This document shows, one piece after another, positions 30,751 to 40,018 of a stretch of 64,000 bases of DNA. A model generated the notes under the pieces. The model had not been told where the DNA came from. It made no database searches and saw nothing but the letters and a program-made list of their open reading frames with translations. How positions within the stretch are numbered: the stretch's first letter is position 1; each line of letters begins with the position of its first letter. The position numbers were made by a program, and so were the translations under genes. This DNA is from Pseudoalteromonas prydzensis. GTDB lineage: Bacteria; Pseudomonadota; Gammaproteobacteria; Enterobacterales; Alteromonadaceae. Location: assembly GCF_001661495.1 (NCBI RefSeq), contig NZ_BDDT01000002.1, positions 186,001-250,000 of the forward strand. The letters are read 5' to 3'.

Positions 30751-31404
30751 TTAAAAATCAGGCTCAGCCGTAAATGTCATGACTTGACCTGTTACCGGGT
30801 GCGCTAGTTGCAACATTTGAGCATGTAATTGTAGCCGTTGTGCAGCAGCTAATGCATCGTCATGAGCATAGAGCCTATCGGCTAGAATTGGGTGCCCTAG
30901 TGATAGCATATGTACACGTAACTGATGAGAGCGTCCGGTGATTGGGGTGAGTTCGACCCGTGTGGCATGCGCTTCATATTCAATGACGCTATAGTGAGTT
31001 AAAGACGGCTTGCCATTTTCATGATCAACCATTTGTTTTGGTCGATTAGGCCAATCACAGATCAGCGGTAAATCGATGGAACCAGTTAAAGGTTCAAGTT
31101 TTCCATAAACCCGCGCTATATAACGTTTAGCCGTTTGACGCTCTTGGAACTGCATACTTAAATTACGATGCGCGGCTTTATTCATCGCTAAACAAATGAT
31201 GCCAGAGGTTGCCATATCTAAGCGGTGCACAATTTTAGCGGTAGGAAATACGCGATTAACGCGCGCAATCAAGCAATCTGCGTGCTTAGGATCTTTTCCT
31301 GGTACGGTTAGCAGTTCACTGGGCTTATTTACAATCAGTAAATCATCATCTTGAAATATAATGCTTAAATATGGATCTAATGGGGGATTGTAGTTAATTA
31401 ACAC
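30751..31404 (-). CDS. rluA: RluA-family RNA pseudouridine synthase
   Basis: A 217-residue enzyme, the short RluA length (E. coli about 219). It starts the catalytic fold with LSIIFQDDDLLIVNKPSE, has the catalytic Asp in HRLDMATSGI, then QLRVHMLSLGHPILADRLYA. There is no S4 domain. E. coli RluA modifies 23S rRNA position 746 and position 32 of some tRNAs; the dual specificity here is inferred from length and similarity. Confidence 0.92.
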   Translation of the reverse strand: MLINYNPPLDPYLSIIFQDDDLLIVNKPSELLTVPGKDPKHADCLIARVNRVFPTAKIVHRLDMATSGIICLAMNKAAHRNLSMQFQERQTAKRYIARVYGKLEPLTGSIDLPLICDWPNRPKQMVDHENGKPSLTHYSVIEYEAHATRVELTPITGRSHQLRVHMLSLGHPILADRLYAHDDALAAAQRLQLHAQMLQLAHPVTGQVMTFTAEPDF

Positions 31405-31477
31405 GGCCAGCCTCAGTGATTTATAAGCGCGCTATTTTAGAGAAATCGTCGCTTATATACAATGAGTTGTTTTTCAG

Positions 31478-31972
31478 ACAAAAGAAAAGCGCGAACTATC
31501 TCTAGTCGCGCTTGCGGAATCTTCTAATTTTGCATCCTGCAATTGAACTTAATCAACTCCTAAACTTTACAAATCCATGTGATCACGCTGTTACTTGTTC
31601 GTTCTGCGTGATGAAGGCGCTCCGAGCCTATCTCCTGTGTGCATCCTTGTCATCCCTATTGGTAACCGTCTATTACCGATCCTTTACGCATCATCCTGAT
31701 GCTATCCTTTAATTAACAGTTCCATTGCGTTACCCTTTAGGGCCTGTCCATTTGTCCACTTCTATAACATCCTGTCTAACAACCCTCTTGTGAGCCATGT
31801 TGTTCGTCCTTTTCGCATCATCTTGACGCTGTCCATTTACTTACTATCCTTAGTGCTACTCATCCTGAGCCTGTCCGTGAGTCCATTTTTTCCTAACGTA
31901 ACCTAAAATTCGAGGTTTATGAGTAATCAATCCTTGTCCGTTTACTCATTTAAGCGTCAATGCTTAACCGAT
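31478..31972 (-). ncRNA. csrB: CsrB-type CsrA-sequestering regulatory RNA
   Basis: In an 850-bp gene-free region the minus strand carries 23 GGA trinucleotides in about 495 nt, nine within AGGAT; the plus strand carries one. Several sit in loops of small hairpins, for example GCATCAGGATGATGC (near 31688-31702) and CTCAGGATGAG (near 31860-31870). The 3' end is a strong terminator (stem arms 31487-31494 and 31506-31513, then a minus-strand T-rich run). A TATACT -10 box lies at 31979-31984, putting the 5' end near 31972. This is the architecture of CsrB/RsmY-type RNAs, which sponge the translational regulator CsrA through GGA sites. No sequence search was possible; the exact ends are estimates. 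Confidence 0.85.
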
Positions 31973-31978
31973 GAAATA

Positions 31979-31984
31979 AGTATA
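31979..31984 (-). promoter_or_regulatory. Putative -10 box of the CsrB-like RNA
   Basis: The minus strand reads TATACT here, a near-consensus sigma-70 -10 element about seven bases before the inferred 5' end. The -35 region is poor, consistent with an activated promoter. Confidence 0.55.
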
Positions 31985-32130
31985 GAGGGAATTGACAAAC
32001 AAAATAGGCTGAAAATAGTAACGAAAATAAAGTCATTTTTTTGTAATTTAATGAAAGCTCTATTATTTCATGTGGTTAGTGTATTTTAAGAGTGTTTTTG
32101 TAGTGCGTTATACTCAATAGCTGTCATAAC

Positions 32131-32148
32131 CGTGAGATATATCGCACA
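32131..32148. promoter_or_regulatory. Candidate UvrY/GacA binding box
   Basis: The 18-bp imperfect palindrome CGTGAGATATATCGCACA agrees at 13 of 18 positions with the TGTGAGAGATCTCTTACA box that, from memory, precedes E. coli csrB. It lies about 160-175 bp upstream of the inferred CsrB start, the kind of distant position used by UvrY in E. coli. Binding is inferred. Confidence 0.45.
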
Positions 32149-32229
32149 ACTGATTTCCATAATGGGCGTGGTCATCTTTGATTACCATTTAATGAGTGCG
32201 TAGATCTGAGGGACACGTTATCATTGCAT

Positions 32230-32248
32230 GATAATAGTTATTATTAAT
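32230..32248 (+). promoter_or_regulatory. Putative Fur box upstream of the iron ABC transporter
   Basis: GATAATAGTTATTATTAAT agrees with the 19-bp Fur consensus at 12 positions and begins with a perfect GATAAT half-site. It lies just before the fbpA-like gene, fitting iron-repressed expression of the transport operon. Confidence 0.6.
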
Positions 32249-32261
32249 ATGGAAGCGATTT

Positions 32262-33266
32262 ATGAAAAAGACATTAGCAATTTTAGTTGGCTTAGTGGTT
32301 ACTGCCCCAGTATTGGCAGAGGAGGCCGTTAATATTTATTCTTTTCGTCAACCGTTTTTGATTCAGCCAATATTAGATGACTTCACAGCGCAAACAGGCA
32401 TTAAAACTAATGTGGTATTTGCTAAAAAAGGTTTGATTGAGCGACTCAAGCGTGAAGGAAAACATAGTCAAGCTGATTTAGTGCTCACGTCAAATTTTAG
32501 TGATTTAATTCAATTAGAGGATCTCGCGTTAACCCAGGCAATTAACAGTGAGGCTGTGAATGCCAATGTGCCTGTTAGCTTTCGAGATGCTGATGGTCAG
32601 TGGATTGCGTTAACTAAACGAGTTCGCAATGTTTATTCATCAAAAGAGCGCGTGGGTGCATTACCGCATTTAAGCTATGAAGAACTGGCCTTGCCTAAAT
32701 ACAAAGGTAAAATTTGTACTCGCTCAGGTAAGCACCCTTATAACTTAGGGCTAGTGGCATCAATGATTGCCCATCATGGTGAAGCTCAAACCAAAAGCTG
32801 GCTTGAAGGGGTGAAAGCAAATTTAGTGCGTAAACCACAAGGCAATGACCGTGCACAAGTAAAAGCAGTAAAAGAAGGCCTATGTGATTTGGCGCTGGGC
32901 AATAGTTATTACTTTGGCAAAATGATTGAAGATCCAGAGCAAAAACCATGGGCTGATGCTGTGCACATTAACTTTCCTAATCAAGATAACAGAGGTTCAC
33001 ATATTAATGTCTCTGGTGTAGTTATGACCAAGTACGCTAAAAACCCAGAAAATGCCTTGAAACTTATCGAATATATGACCGACAATAAGGCACAAAACAT
33101 GTACGCTTCGGTCAATATGGAATATCCGGTAAAACCGGGCGTTGAATTATCAAGCTTAGTAGCATCGTGGGGCAGCTTCAAGGAAGACAGTTTACCACTT
33201 GATGAAATTAGCAAATATCGTCCTTTAGCACTTAAGCTAATTGATGAGGTGAAGTTCGATCTTTAA
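32262..33266 (+). CDS. fbpA: Iron(III) ABC transporter, periplasmic substrate-binding protein
   Basis: A 334-residue exported binding protein. The signal peptide is MKKTLAILVGLVVTAPVLA. The mature start VNIYSFRQPFLIQPILDDF and the Tyr pair in LALGNSYYFGKMIED match the FbpA/FutA ferric-binding family, where such tyrosines coordinate iron. It delivers Fe(III) to the permease encoded next. A Fur-like box lies 13 bp upstream. Its stop overlaps the permease ATG (TAATG), so fbpABC is one coupled operon. Confidence 0.9.
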   Translation: MKKTLAILVGLVVTAPVLAEEAVNIYSFRQPFLIQPILDDFTAQTGIKTNVVFAKKGLIERLKREGKHSQADLVLTSNFSDLIQLEDLALTQAINSEAVNANVPVSFRDADGQWIALTKRVRNVYSSKERVGALPHLSYEELALPKYKGKICTRSGKHPYNLGLVASMIAHHGEAQTKSWLEGVKANLVRKPQGNDRAQVKAVKEGLCDLALGNSYYFGKMIEDPEQKPWADAVHINFPNQDNRGSHINVSGVVMTKYAKNPENALKLIEYMTDNKAQNMYASVNMEYPVKPGVELSSLVASWGSFKEDSLPLDEISKYRPLALKLIDEVKFDL

Positions 33267-34897
33267 TGCGTTTTAAATTCTCGCTGTCACGATGGCAGTT
33301 TTTTGCGTGGGTTATTGGCATAGTGCTAATAACCCCGTTATGTTTTTTGCTGTTTGAATCTCTGCAAGGTGATTCCGAGGTGTTTAGTCATCTCTGGGAT
33401 ACAGTGCTGTGGGATTATACTCGCAATACACTGTTACTTATTTTAGGAGTTGGCGCTGTCAGCTGTCTAATCGCTTTGCCATTGGGTTGGTTAACAGCTT
33501 ATTGTGATTTCCCTGGCCGCAGACAGTTTGAATGGGCGTTAATGCTGCCCTTAGCAATGCCCACGTATATTATCGCCTATGTGTATACTGACTTGTTTGA
33601 TTATGCTGGACCGGTGCAAATAACACTGCGAAACTGGTTTGATTGGCAATCCCCCTCCGATTACTGGTTCTTTGATATCCGTACCTTACCGGGTGCAATT
33701 ATGATGATTGCTTTAGTGCTGTATCCATATCTGTATTTGATTTTTAAAACGGCACTACGCGAGCAATCATTTAAGTTAGTACAGGCGAGTCAGTTAATGG
33801 GCTTATCGCCAAGGCAAAGTTTTTATAAGGTCAGTTTACCGCTGGCGCGAGGTGCTATTGTGGCGGGCCTTGCGCTGATCAGTATGGAGGCAATGGCCGA
33901 TTTTGCCACGGTAAATTACTTTGCAGTAAGCACGTTAACAACGGCGGTATACGATACGTGGTTAGGCTATTACTCATTAACGGCAGCCGCAAAAATATCA
34001 GCAATTATGCTGCTTATTTTATTCTTAGCACTGGCGATGGAGCGCTACAGTCGTCGCAACCAAGCGGTATTTGAACGCCAATCTGGCGTTAATAGTGAAA
34101 CGCTTTATAACTTAACAGGTAAAAGTGCTTGGCTCGCAACGGGGTTTTGTTGTGCTGTGCTGTTTTTTGCCTTTGCATTACCGGTTGCAGTGTTGATTGG
34201 TTATGCAGTTTCTTACGCTGAGCAAGCATGGAATAGCGCCTTTTTCCTTTATGCGTGGCAAAGTTTTAAGATCGCGATGATTGTTAGTGCAATCACAATC
34301 GTACTGAGTTTATTTGTGGTGTTTTATCAACGTATCGCTAAGCAAGCCTATCCGCTTATTCCAGGGCGTTTAGCCAGCACCGGTTACGCGCTGCCCGGTA
34401 CCGTATTGGCCATAGCAGTGTTGTTACCTTTAAGCTTATTCGATGATAAATTAAACACTTGGTTAGAGCCGATGGGCTTTTCACCGGGCTTATTATTGAG
34501 CGGTACTTTATTTGCTATTATTTTTGCTTATGTAGTGCGTTTTTATGCCATTGCCCACGGCGCCGTTGAGGCAAGCTTTATGCGTATAAGCCCCTCTTTG
34601 GATATGGCAAGTCAATCAATGGGTAAAAGCCAAGGGCAAACATTACGTAAGGTGCATATTCCGTTATTACGGCGCGGTATTCTAACTGCTGCGTTATTGG
34701 TGTTTATTGAATGCATGAAAGAGTTACCGGCCGCTTTGTTATTAAGACCGTTTAATTTTGAAACGCTAGCCACCCATGTTTTTCAATATGTTAGTGATGA
34801 GCAATTAGAGCTAGCCTCAATTTCAGCGTTAGCAATCGTGGTGGTGGGGCTTGTGCCTTTGTATTTTGTTAATCGCTCAATGGAGCAACGTAGCTAA
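33266..34897 (+). CDS. fbpB: Iron(III) ABC transporter, permease
   Basis: A 543-residue inner-membrane permease made of two fused transmembrane halves, about twelve helices. Each half has an EAA-type coupling loop: ASQLMGLSPRQSFYKVSLPL near residue 175 and SQSMGKSQGQTLRKVHIPLL near 455. The double-length form is usual for FbpB/SfuB iron permeases. It is coupled to fbpA by overlap, and the ATPase gene follows after 12 bases. Confidence 0.92.
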   Translation: MRFKFSLSRWQFFAWVIGIVLITPLCFLLFESLQGDSEVFSHLWDTVLWDYTRNTLLLILGVGAVSCLIALPLGWLTAYCDFPGRRQFEWALMLPLAMPTYIIAYVYTDLFDYAGPVQITLRNWFDWQSPSDYWFFDIRTLPGAIMMIALVLYPYLYLIFKTALREQSFKLVQASQLMGLSPRQSFYKVSLPLARGAIVAGLALISMEAMADFATVNYFAVSTLTTAVYDTWLGYYSLTAAAKISAIMLLILFLALAMERYSRRNQAVFERQSGVNSETLYNLTGKSAWLATGFCCAVLFFAFALPVAVLIGYAVSYAEQAWNSAFFLYAWQSFKIAMIVSAITIVLSLFVVFYQRIAKQAYPLIPGRLASTGYALPGTVLAIAVLLPLSLFDDKLNTWLEPMGFSPGLLLSGTLFAIIFAYVVRFYAIAHGAVEASFMRISPSLDMASQSMGKSQGQTLRKVHIPLLRRGILTAALLVFIECMKELPAALLLRPFNFETLATHVFQYVSDEQLELASISALAIVVVGLVPLYFVNRSMEQRS

Positions 34898-34909
34898 ATG
34901 AGAAGTTAA

Positions 34910-35959
34910 ATGAGCAGTTTAGTGTTAGAAAATTTATCGTATCAGTATAACGGCACTGCAGTCATTGAGGGCTTGGATTTAACCGTCGCAAAAGATGAAA
35001 TTGTCTGCTTACTTGGTGCCAGTGGGTGTGGCAAAACGACGACCTTAAAAGCGATTGCAGGGCTCATTACAGCACAGCAGGGTAAAGTCTTTATTGATGC
35101 TAAGTTGATCAGCGATGAACAGCGGTTTTTAGCACCTGAACATCGTAATATTGGTATGATGTTTCAAGACTATGCGCTATTCCCACATTTAACGGTAGCT
35201 GACAATATTGCCTTTGGCTTAACAAAAATGAGCAAAGCACAAAAACAACAACGTGTTAATGAAATGCTTGAGCTGGTGCATTTAGTTGGTTGTGCTGAAC
35301 GTTTTCCTCATCAACTATCCGGTGGTCAGCAGCAACGTGTTGCCATTGCCAGAGCGCTTGCTTATAACCCGAGTTTACTGTTATTAGATGAACCGTTTTC
35401 AAATATTGATACCCAAGTGCGCTTTGAGCTTATTGCTGATATTCGGCGCATTATCAAAAATCAGCAAGTATCCGCAGTGTTTGTCACCCATTCCAAAGAA
35501 GAGGCGTTTGCATTTGCAGATACATTGGCAATTATGGATTGCGGTAAAATTGTTCAACAAGGCACGCCGGAGCAGCTTTTTAACACGCCAAACTCAAAGG
35601 TAGTTGCAGAATTTCTTGGTCAGGGCATATACTTAGACGCAGAAGCATTAACAGCAACTGAATATACTACTGCTTTTGGGCGAGTTGAATCATTGCTTGC
35701 ACAAAGCCATGCAAAGCATGTTGGGCAACTCTATGTTCGCCCACATCATCTTGAACTAATGCCTTTGCAACCACAAAGCAGTCCTGCAAACACGGTGACT
35801 ATATTAAACCGCCGATTTGTTGGCTCACACTTTGTGTATAAGGTTATCATTGCTGGGCAAGAAATTGATGTTGCTGCTCAGTTGGGTCAATCATTTTTAG
35901 TAAATGACGATGTAACTATAAGAATAACACCGCACACGGTTAACTTTTTCGCTGAATAA
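34910..35959 (+). CDS. fbpC: Iron(III) ABC transporter, ATP-binding protein
   Basis: A 349-residue ATPase. Walker A GASGCGKTT, Q-loop MMFQDYALFPHLT, signature LSGGQQQR, Walker B LLLLDEPF and the switch His in VFVTHSKEEA are all present, followed by a C-terminal TOBE-like regulatory region from about 275. It energises Fe(III) import. Second to last in the cluster, 47 bp before the DyP-like gene. Confidence 0.94.
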   Translation: MSSLVLENLSYQYNGTAVIEGLDLTVAKDEIVCLLGASGCGKTTTLKAIAGLITAQQGKVFIDAKLISDEQRFLAPEHRNIGMMFQDYALFPHLTVADNIAFGLTKMSKAQKQQRVNEMLELVHLVGCAERFPHQLSGGQQQRVAIARALAYNPSLLLLDEPFSNIDTQVRFELIADIRRIIKNQQVSAVFVTHSKEEAFAFADTLAIMDCGKIVQQGTPEQLFNTPNSKVVAEFLGQGIYLDAEALTATEYTTAFGRVESLLAQSHAKHVGQLYVRPHHLELMPLQPQSSPANTVTILNRRFVGSHFVYKVIIAGQEIDVAAQLGQSFLVNDDVTIRITPHTVNFFAE

Positions 35960-36006
35960 CTACATTCACGTTCTGCCGTGTAGGACTTTTGAGTTAAGGA
36001 AATACC

Positions 36007-36906
36007 ATGGCGCAAGCGCAGTCAGGGATTTGTGCTGAAGCAAACTTGCACGGTTTACATTTATTTTTTAATGTACTTGATGGCCACGATGAGTCATTAC
36101 GCAAAAAATTAAAATATGTGAGTGCTATTCAAGATGAGTTTTCAGATCAGTTCTCTGAATCTATGCTCTCTAGTGTGGTGGCTGTAGGGGCGCAGTATTG
36201 GCCGCATATTTTGCCTGAGTTTCTGCCGAGTCAATTACAGAGTTTTCCTAATATTACCCATAGCGATCATGTTATGGGTGCACAGCCGTTTGATTTGTTT
36301 GTGCAAATTCGCTCCGACCGAGAAGATGTCAATCATCTGTTTGCATTACAAATACTGAAATTATTTTCCCCTGATGTTGAACTCGTTGAACAGGTAAGAA
36401 ACTTTCGTTTTCTCGATGGCCGTGATTTTAATGGTTTTATCCTCGGTGGTGACACACCACATGGCCGCCAAAAACGCCTCACTGCGTTAATTAATAAACC
36501 GGATCACTTTGAAGACCAAGGCAGTTATGTGCATATCCAACGTTATAAACATGACTTGAGTGTATGGCAAAATCTACCATTGAGTGAACAAGAACAAATA
36601 ATGGGCCGTACGCGCTTAGATAATAACTTAATTTTCCCCGCAGTGGAAAATAGCCATGCAGTACGCACTGAGCTTAAAGATGAGCAAGGTCAACCACTGC
36701 AGTTGAATCAAAACATGCCTTATGGCGATGTGTATGAGCAGGGAATATTGGCGATCAGTTATGCGGCGCAGGGTAATGCGTTTGAGCAAATGTTATTGAG
36801 TCGATTGGGGCAGGGCGATTGCTATGACCACTGGCTCGATTTTACGCAAGCTGATATGGGTTCAGCATTTTTCGCCCCATCAATTAGCTTTTTAAAGCAG
36901 CTATAA
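36007..36906 (+). CDS. DyP-type peroxidase-family protein with altered catalytic motif
   Basis: A 299-residue protein of the heme DyP fold (YfeX-like). Recognisable parts: PFDLFVQIRSDRED, RNFRFLDGRDFNGF, GSYVHIQRYKHDLSVW, the probable heme-ligand segment ENSHAVRTE and a C-terminal ILAISYAAQGNAFEQML. The diagnostic GXXDG motif, usually GFVDGTENP, reads GFILGGDTP, so the catalytic Asp is a Leu. Family members oxidise dyes or act on heme; this one may be altered. It lies directly after a ferric transporter, probably in the same transcript, suggesting a role in iron or heme handling. Confidence 0.82.
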   Translation: MAQAQSGICAEANLHGLHLFFNVLDGHDESLRKKLKYVSAIQDEFSDQFSESMLSSVVAVGAQYWPHILPEFLPSQLQSFPNITHSDHVMGAQPFDLFVQIRSDREDVNHLFALQILKLFSPDVELVEQVRNFRFLDGRDFNGFILGGDTPHGRQKRLTALINKPDHFEDQGSYVHIQRYKHDLSVWQNLPLSEQEQIMGRTRLDNNLIFPAVENSHAVRTELKDEQGQPLQLNQNMPYGDVYEQGILAISYAAQGNAFEQMLLSRLGQGDCYDHWLDFTQADMGSAFFAPSISFLKQL

Positions 36907-36910
36907 CTGT

Positions 36911-37378
36911 TTAAACCGTATCAAATAAAACGCGCACCCGCTCGAGTGTTACGTCAATCTCGGAAATTTTTGCTGGGGCGATAAAAATCGTATCGTCACC
37001 GGCGATAGTGCCAAGTACACCATCTGCTTTACCTAATGAGTCTAACAACCGAGCGATCAGCTGTGCAGCACCTGGGCTGGTACGAATGATGATCATCATT
37101 TCGTTATGCATAATATCAATCACTAACTGGCGTAACGGGCTTTTTGCCGTTGGAACACCCATTTCAGCAGGCAAACAATAAACCATTTCTTGTTTGGCAT
37201 TACGTGTGCGAACTGCGCCGAACTTGCTTAACATGCGGGAGACTTTACTTTGGCTGATATTATCAAAGCCCTGTTCTTTTAAAGCATCGACTATTTCGCC
37301 TTGAGAACCAAAATTTTCTTCTTTTAAAAGTGCTTTAAAGGCTTTAACTAACGCTTCTTGTTTATCTTGTGGTTGCAT
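36911..37378 (-). CDS. argR: Arginine repressor
   Basis: A 155-residue regulator. The N-terminal winged helix (about 1-75, [20 protein letters not shown]) precedes the arginine-binding hexamerisation domain with [15 protein letters not shown] and [10 protein letters not shown]. It represses arginine genes and usually itself. It is divergent from mdh, an arrangement common in gammaproteobacteria. Confidence 0.96.
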   Translation of the reverse strand: MQPQDKQEALVKAFKALLKEENFGSQGEIVDALKEQGFDNISQSKVSRMLSKFGAVRTRNAKQEMVYCLPAEMGVPTAKSPLRQLVIDIMHNEMMIIIRTSPGAAQLIARLLDSLGKADGVLGTIAGDDTIFIAPAKISEIDVTLERVRVLFDTV

Positions 37379-37425
37379 GTTGTTGTTCTGCTCTGTTATT
37401 TGATGACCTAAATTCTACACAAAAA

Positions 37426-37439
37426 TGCATATTTATGCA
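37426..37439. promoter_or_regulatory. Putative ARG box upstream of argR
   Basis: The near-perfect palindrome TGCATATTTATGCA lies 48 bp before the argR ATG; a weaker TGCAAAATAAGCA follows at 37511. Both resemble ArgR operators (AT centre, inverted TG/CA ends) and suggest autoregulation, possibly with an effect on mdh. Confidence 0.5.
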
Positions 37440-37602
37440 GTAGTTGTTTAGCTTTGCTTACTCTTTGGCCTTTGTAAATAAAAAAATTTACAACTATGGT
37501 CGAAATTATATGCAAAATAAGCAGGATAAATTTGTCTTTAGGCGCTAATTTCTTTATCTTAGTGCCACAAATATTTTCTACCTTAAATTACGGAGAATTC
37601 CA

Positions 37603-38538
37603 ATGAAAGTTGCTGTATTAGGTGCTGCTGGCGGTATCGGCCAAGCGTTGTCTTTATTATTAAAAACAGGCTTACCAGCTGGTTCTGAATTATCACTTTA
37701 TGATGTTGCTCCAGTTGTTCCTGGTGTTGCTGTTGATCTTTCTCACATCCCAACTGACGTTAAAGTTGCAGGTTTTGGTGCTGATGCACTAGATCAAGCA
37801 TTAACGGGTTGTGATATCGTGCTTATCCCTGCTGGCATGCCACGTAAGCCAGGTATGGACCGCGCTGATTTATTCAACGTAAATGCTGGTATCATTAAAA
37901 CATTAGCTGAAGGTATTGTTGCTAACTGCCCTAAAGCATTAGTAGGTATCATCACTAACCCAGTAAATGGCACTGTGCCAATTGTTGCTGAAGTATTCAA
38001 AAAAGCGGGTACTTACGATGCGAAACGTGTTTTCGGTATCACTACTTTAGATGTGATCCGTTCTGAAGCGTTTATCGCTGAGCTTAAAGGTGTTGATGTT
38101 GCAACTGTGAAAGTACCAGTAATTGGTGGTCACTCAGGTACAACAATTCTACCGCTTCTTTCTCAAGTTGAAGGTGTTACTTTCACAGATGAAGAAGTTG
38201 CTGCATTGACTCCTCGTATCCAAAATGCCGGTACTGAAGTAGTTAACGCTAAAGCGGGCGGTGGTTCTGCTACATTATCAATGGGTGCTGCTGCTGCTCG
38301 TTTTTGTATGTCGCTAGTTAAAGGCTTACAAGGTGAAGACGTAGTCGATTACGCATACGTTGCTGTTGAAAATGGCGATGCTGAATACTTTGCGCACCCA
38401 GTACGTTTAGGTAAAAACGGCGTAGAAGAGATTCTTTCTTACGGCGAGCTAAGCGCATTTGAACAGCAAGCTAAAAATGATATGCTTGATACGCTTAAAA
38501 AAGATATCCAAGAAGGTGTTGATTTCATCAACGCATAA
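37603..38538 (+). CDS. mdh: Malate dehydrogenase
   Basis: A 311-residue NAD-dependent enzyme of the TCA cycle. It has the nucleotide-binding [14 protein letters not shown], the mobile loop [12 protein letters not shown] and catalytic His in [12 protein letters not shown] good ribosome site (ACGGAG) precedes the ATG. Codon use is that of a highly expressed gene (many GGT and GCT). Confidence 0.97.
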   Translation: MKVAVLGAAGGIGQALSLLLKTGLPAGSELSLYDVAPVVPGVAVDLSHIPTDVKVAGFGADALDQALTGCDIVLIPAGMPRKPGMDRADLFNVNAGIIKTLAEGIVANCPKALVGIITNPVNGTVPIVAEVFKKAGTYDAKRVFGITTLDVIRSEAFIAELKGVDVATVKVPVIGGHSGTTILPLLSQVEGVTFTDEEVAALTPRIQNAGTEVVNAKAGGGSATLSMGAAAARFCMSLVKGLQGEDVVDYAYVAVENGDAEYFAHPVRLGKNGVEEILSYGELSAFEQQAKNDMLDTLKKDIQEGVDFINA

Positions 38539-38544
38539 TCTTGA

Positions 38545-38603
38545 TTTACCTCGGCAGTTCGTTGAGGTAAAGATTAAAAAAGCCTGCATTTGCAGGCTTT
38601 TTT
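38545..38603 (+). terminator. Two hairpins ending the mdh transcript (bidirectional with ispB)
   Basis: First hairpin: TTTACCTC (38545-38552) with GAGGTAAA (38564-38571). Second: AGCCTGCA (38581-38588) with TGCAGGCT (38591-38598), flanked by A and T runs, a clear Rho-independent terminator that can also serve convergent ispB. Confidence 0.9.
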
Positions 38604-38625
38604 GTGCTCGAAGGGTTGTTGTTCG

Positions 38626-39597
38626 CTAATGATTACGATCAACAGCAATACGTGCCAAGCTGATCAAGGCTTCTTTATATGGCGATTCATCTAATAACGC
38701 TAAACAGGCAATCGCCTTATCAGCTTCTTCGTTTGCTTTATTCATTGTGAACTCAAGCGCATTAGTTTCATTAAGTGCAGTTAAAATTGCCTCTAAGTGA
38801 TTCATACCGTTGCCGTGTTCAATCGCATCACGGATCAGTTGCACTTGCTCTGCATTACCGTGGCGCATCGCATAAAGTAGTGGCAGGGTTGGTTTACCTT
38901 CAGCTAAGTCATCACCAATATTTTTACCTAATTGCTCAGCATCCGCATTGTAATCAAGTACGTCATCTACCAACTGAAAAGCGGTGCCTAAGTGCATCCC
39001 GTACAAGTTAAGCGCCTGTAAGGTAGCCTCGTCTTGTTCGGTAATGATAGCAGCAAGGCCTGTTGCAGCTTCAAATAGTTTTGCCGTTTTCGAGTAAATG
39101 ACCTGCATGTAACTCTCTTCGGTGGTATCAGGGTCATTACAGTTCATAAGCTGCAACACCTCACCTTCGGCAATCACGTTGGTGGCATCAGCGAGTATTT
39201 GCATGACTTGCATTTTACCAATACCCACCATCAACTGAAATGAGCGAGTGTAAATAAAGTCACCAACTAGTACGCTGGCAGCATTACCAAATTCAGCATT
39301 TGCTGTTGGTGTACCACGGCGTAAATTTGATTCATCGACGACATCATCATGCAATAATGTGGCAGTGTGAATAAATTCAACAATAGTTGCTAAAGTGACA
39401 TGATCTTTGCCTTTATAGCCAAGCGCCTTAGCCGCTAAAATAGCCAGCATAGGGCGAACACGCTTGCCGCCACTGTTAACTATATATAAGCCGAGCTGAT
39501 TGACGAGTGCTACATCAGAGCGCATTTGTGCGTAAATTAGTTGATTGACGTCATTCATATCGTTTTCGATTAACGCCTGGATAGCTTTTATATCCAT
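38626..39597 (-). CDS. ispB: Octaprenyl diphosphate synthase
   Basis: A 323-residue trans-prenyltransferase, the length of E. coli IspB. The ATG at 39597 follows GGAG; an upstream TTG at 39612 lacks a site. The two Asp-rich motifs are visible: LLHDDVVDES (first) and LVDDVLDYNAD (second), plus GGKRVRP near the N-terminus. It makes the side chain of ubiquinone/menaquinone. It is divergent from rplU, as in E. coli. Confidence 0.96.
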   Translation of the reverse strand: MDIKAIQALIENDMNDVNQLIYAQMRSDVALVNQLGLYIVNSGGKRVRPMLAILAAKALGYKGKDHVTLATIVEFIHTATLLHDDVVDESNLRRGTPTANAEFGNAASVLVGDFIYTRSFQLMVGIGKMQVMQILADATNVIAEGEVLQLMNCNDPDTTEESYMQVIYSKTAKLFEAATGLAAIITEQDEATLQALNLYGMHLGTAFQLVDDVLDYNADAEQLGKNIGDDLAEGKPTLPLLYAMRHGNAEQVQLIRDAIEHGNGMNHLEAILTALNETNALEFTMNKANEEADKAIACLALLDESPYKEALISLARIAVDRNH

Positions 39598-40018
39598 TGA
39601 TCTCCGAGCCAATTTTAATGGGTATACGGGGCTGATTGTACAACAAAAAACAGCTTTGCTCGACAGTTTGTGACGATTCGCTGAAAAAACACGGTTAAGC
39701 TGCTTAATTTAACCTTAATTTGCCAAGATAACTTTTTAATTTAAGAAATTAACGTCAATTCAACATGATTGTTTTTTATTCTCAGAGTGCGTTTATCTGT
39801 GGTGTAATTTATTTGTCATCAAACGCTAAAAAGGCTTGGCATAATGCCAATTTAATATAAAATAGGGGAAAATATTGAATCGCTCTCAATGCAGCTATTT
39901 TTTATTCATTTAATTAATAAAACAGGCTTGCTAGTTTTTGCACATTAGCGTAAACTTCGCGCCCTATTGAATAATATTTTAGTTGCGTCGATTTGAGGGC
40001 GCACAGACGGAGTTAATT
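39598..40018. other. ispB/rplU divergent intergenic region
   Basis: About 420 gene-free bases with promoters for both directions. A candidate -35 TTGCAC lies near 39938 for rplU. A perfect 7+1+7 palindrome, TTGGCATAATGCCAA, sits at 39836-39850. No RNA gene was recognised. Confidence 0.5.

Noticed and set aside
31512-31712. 66-codon plus-strand ORF in the rluA-fbpA gap
   Set aside because: It is antisense to the CsrB-like RNA, has no ribosome site, and its sequence is explained by the complement of the repeated GGA motifs.
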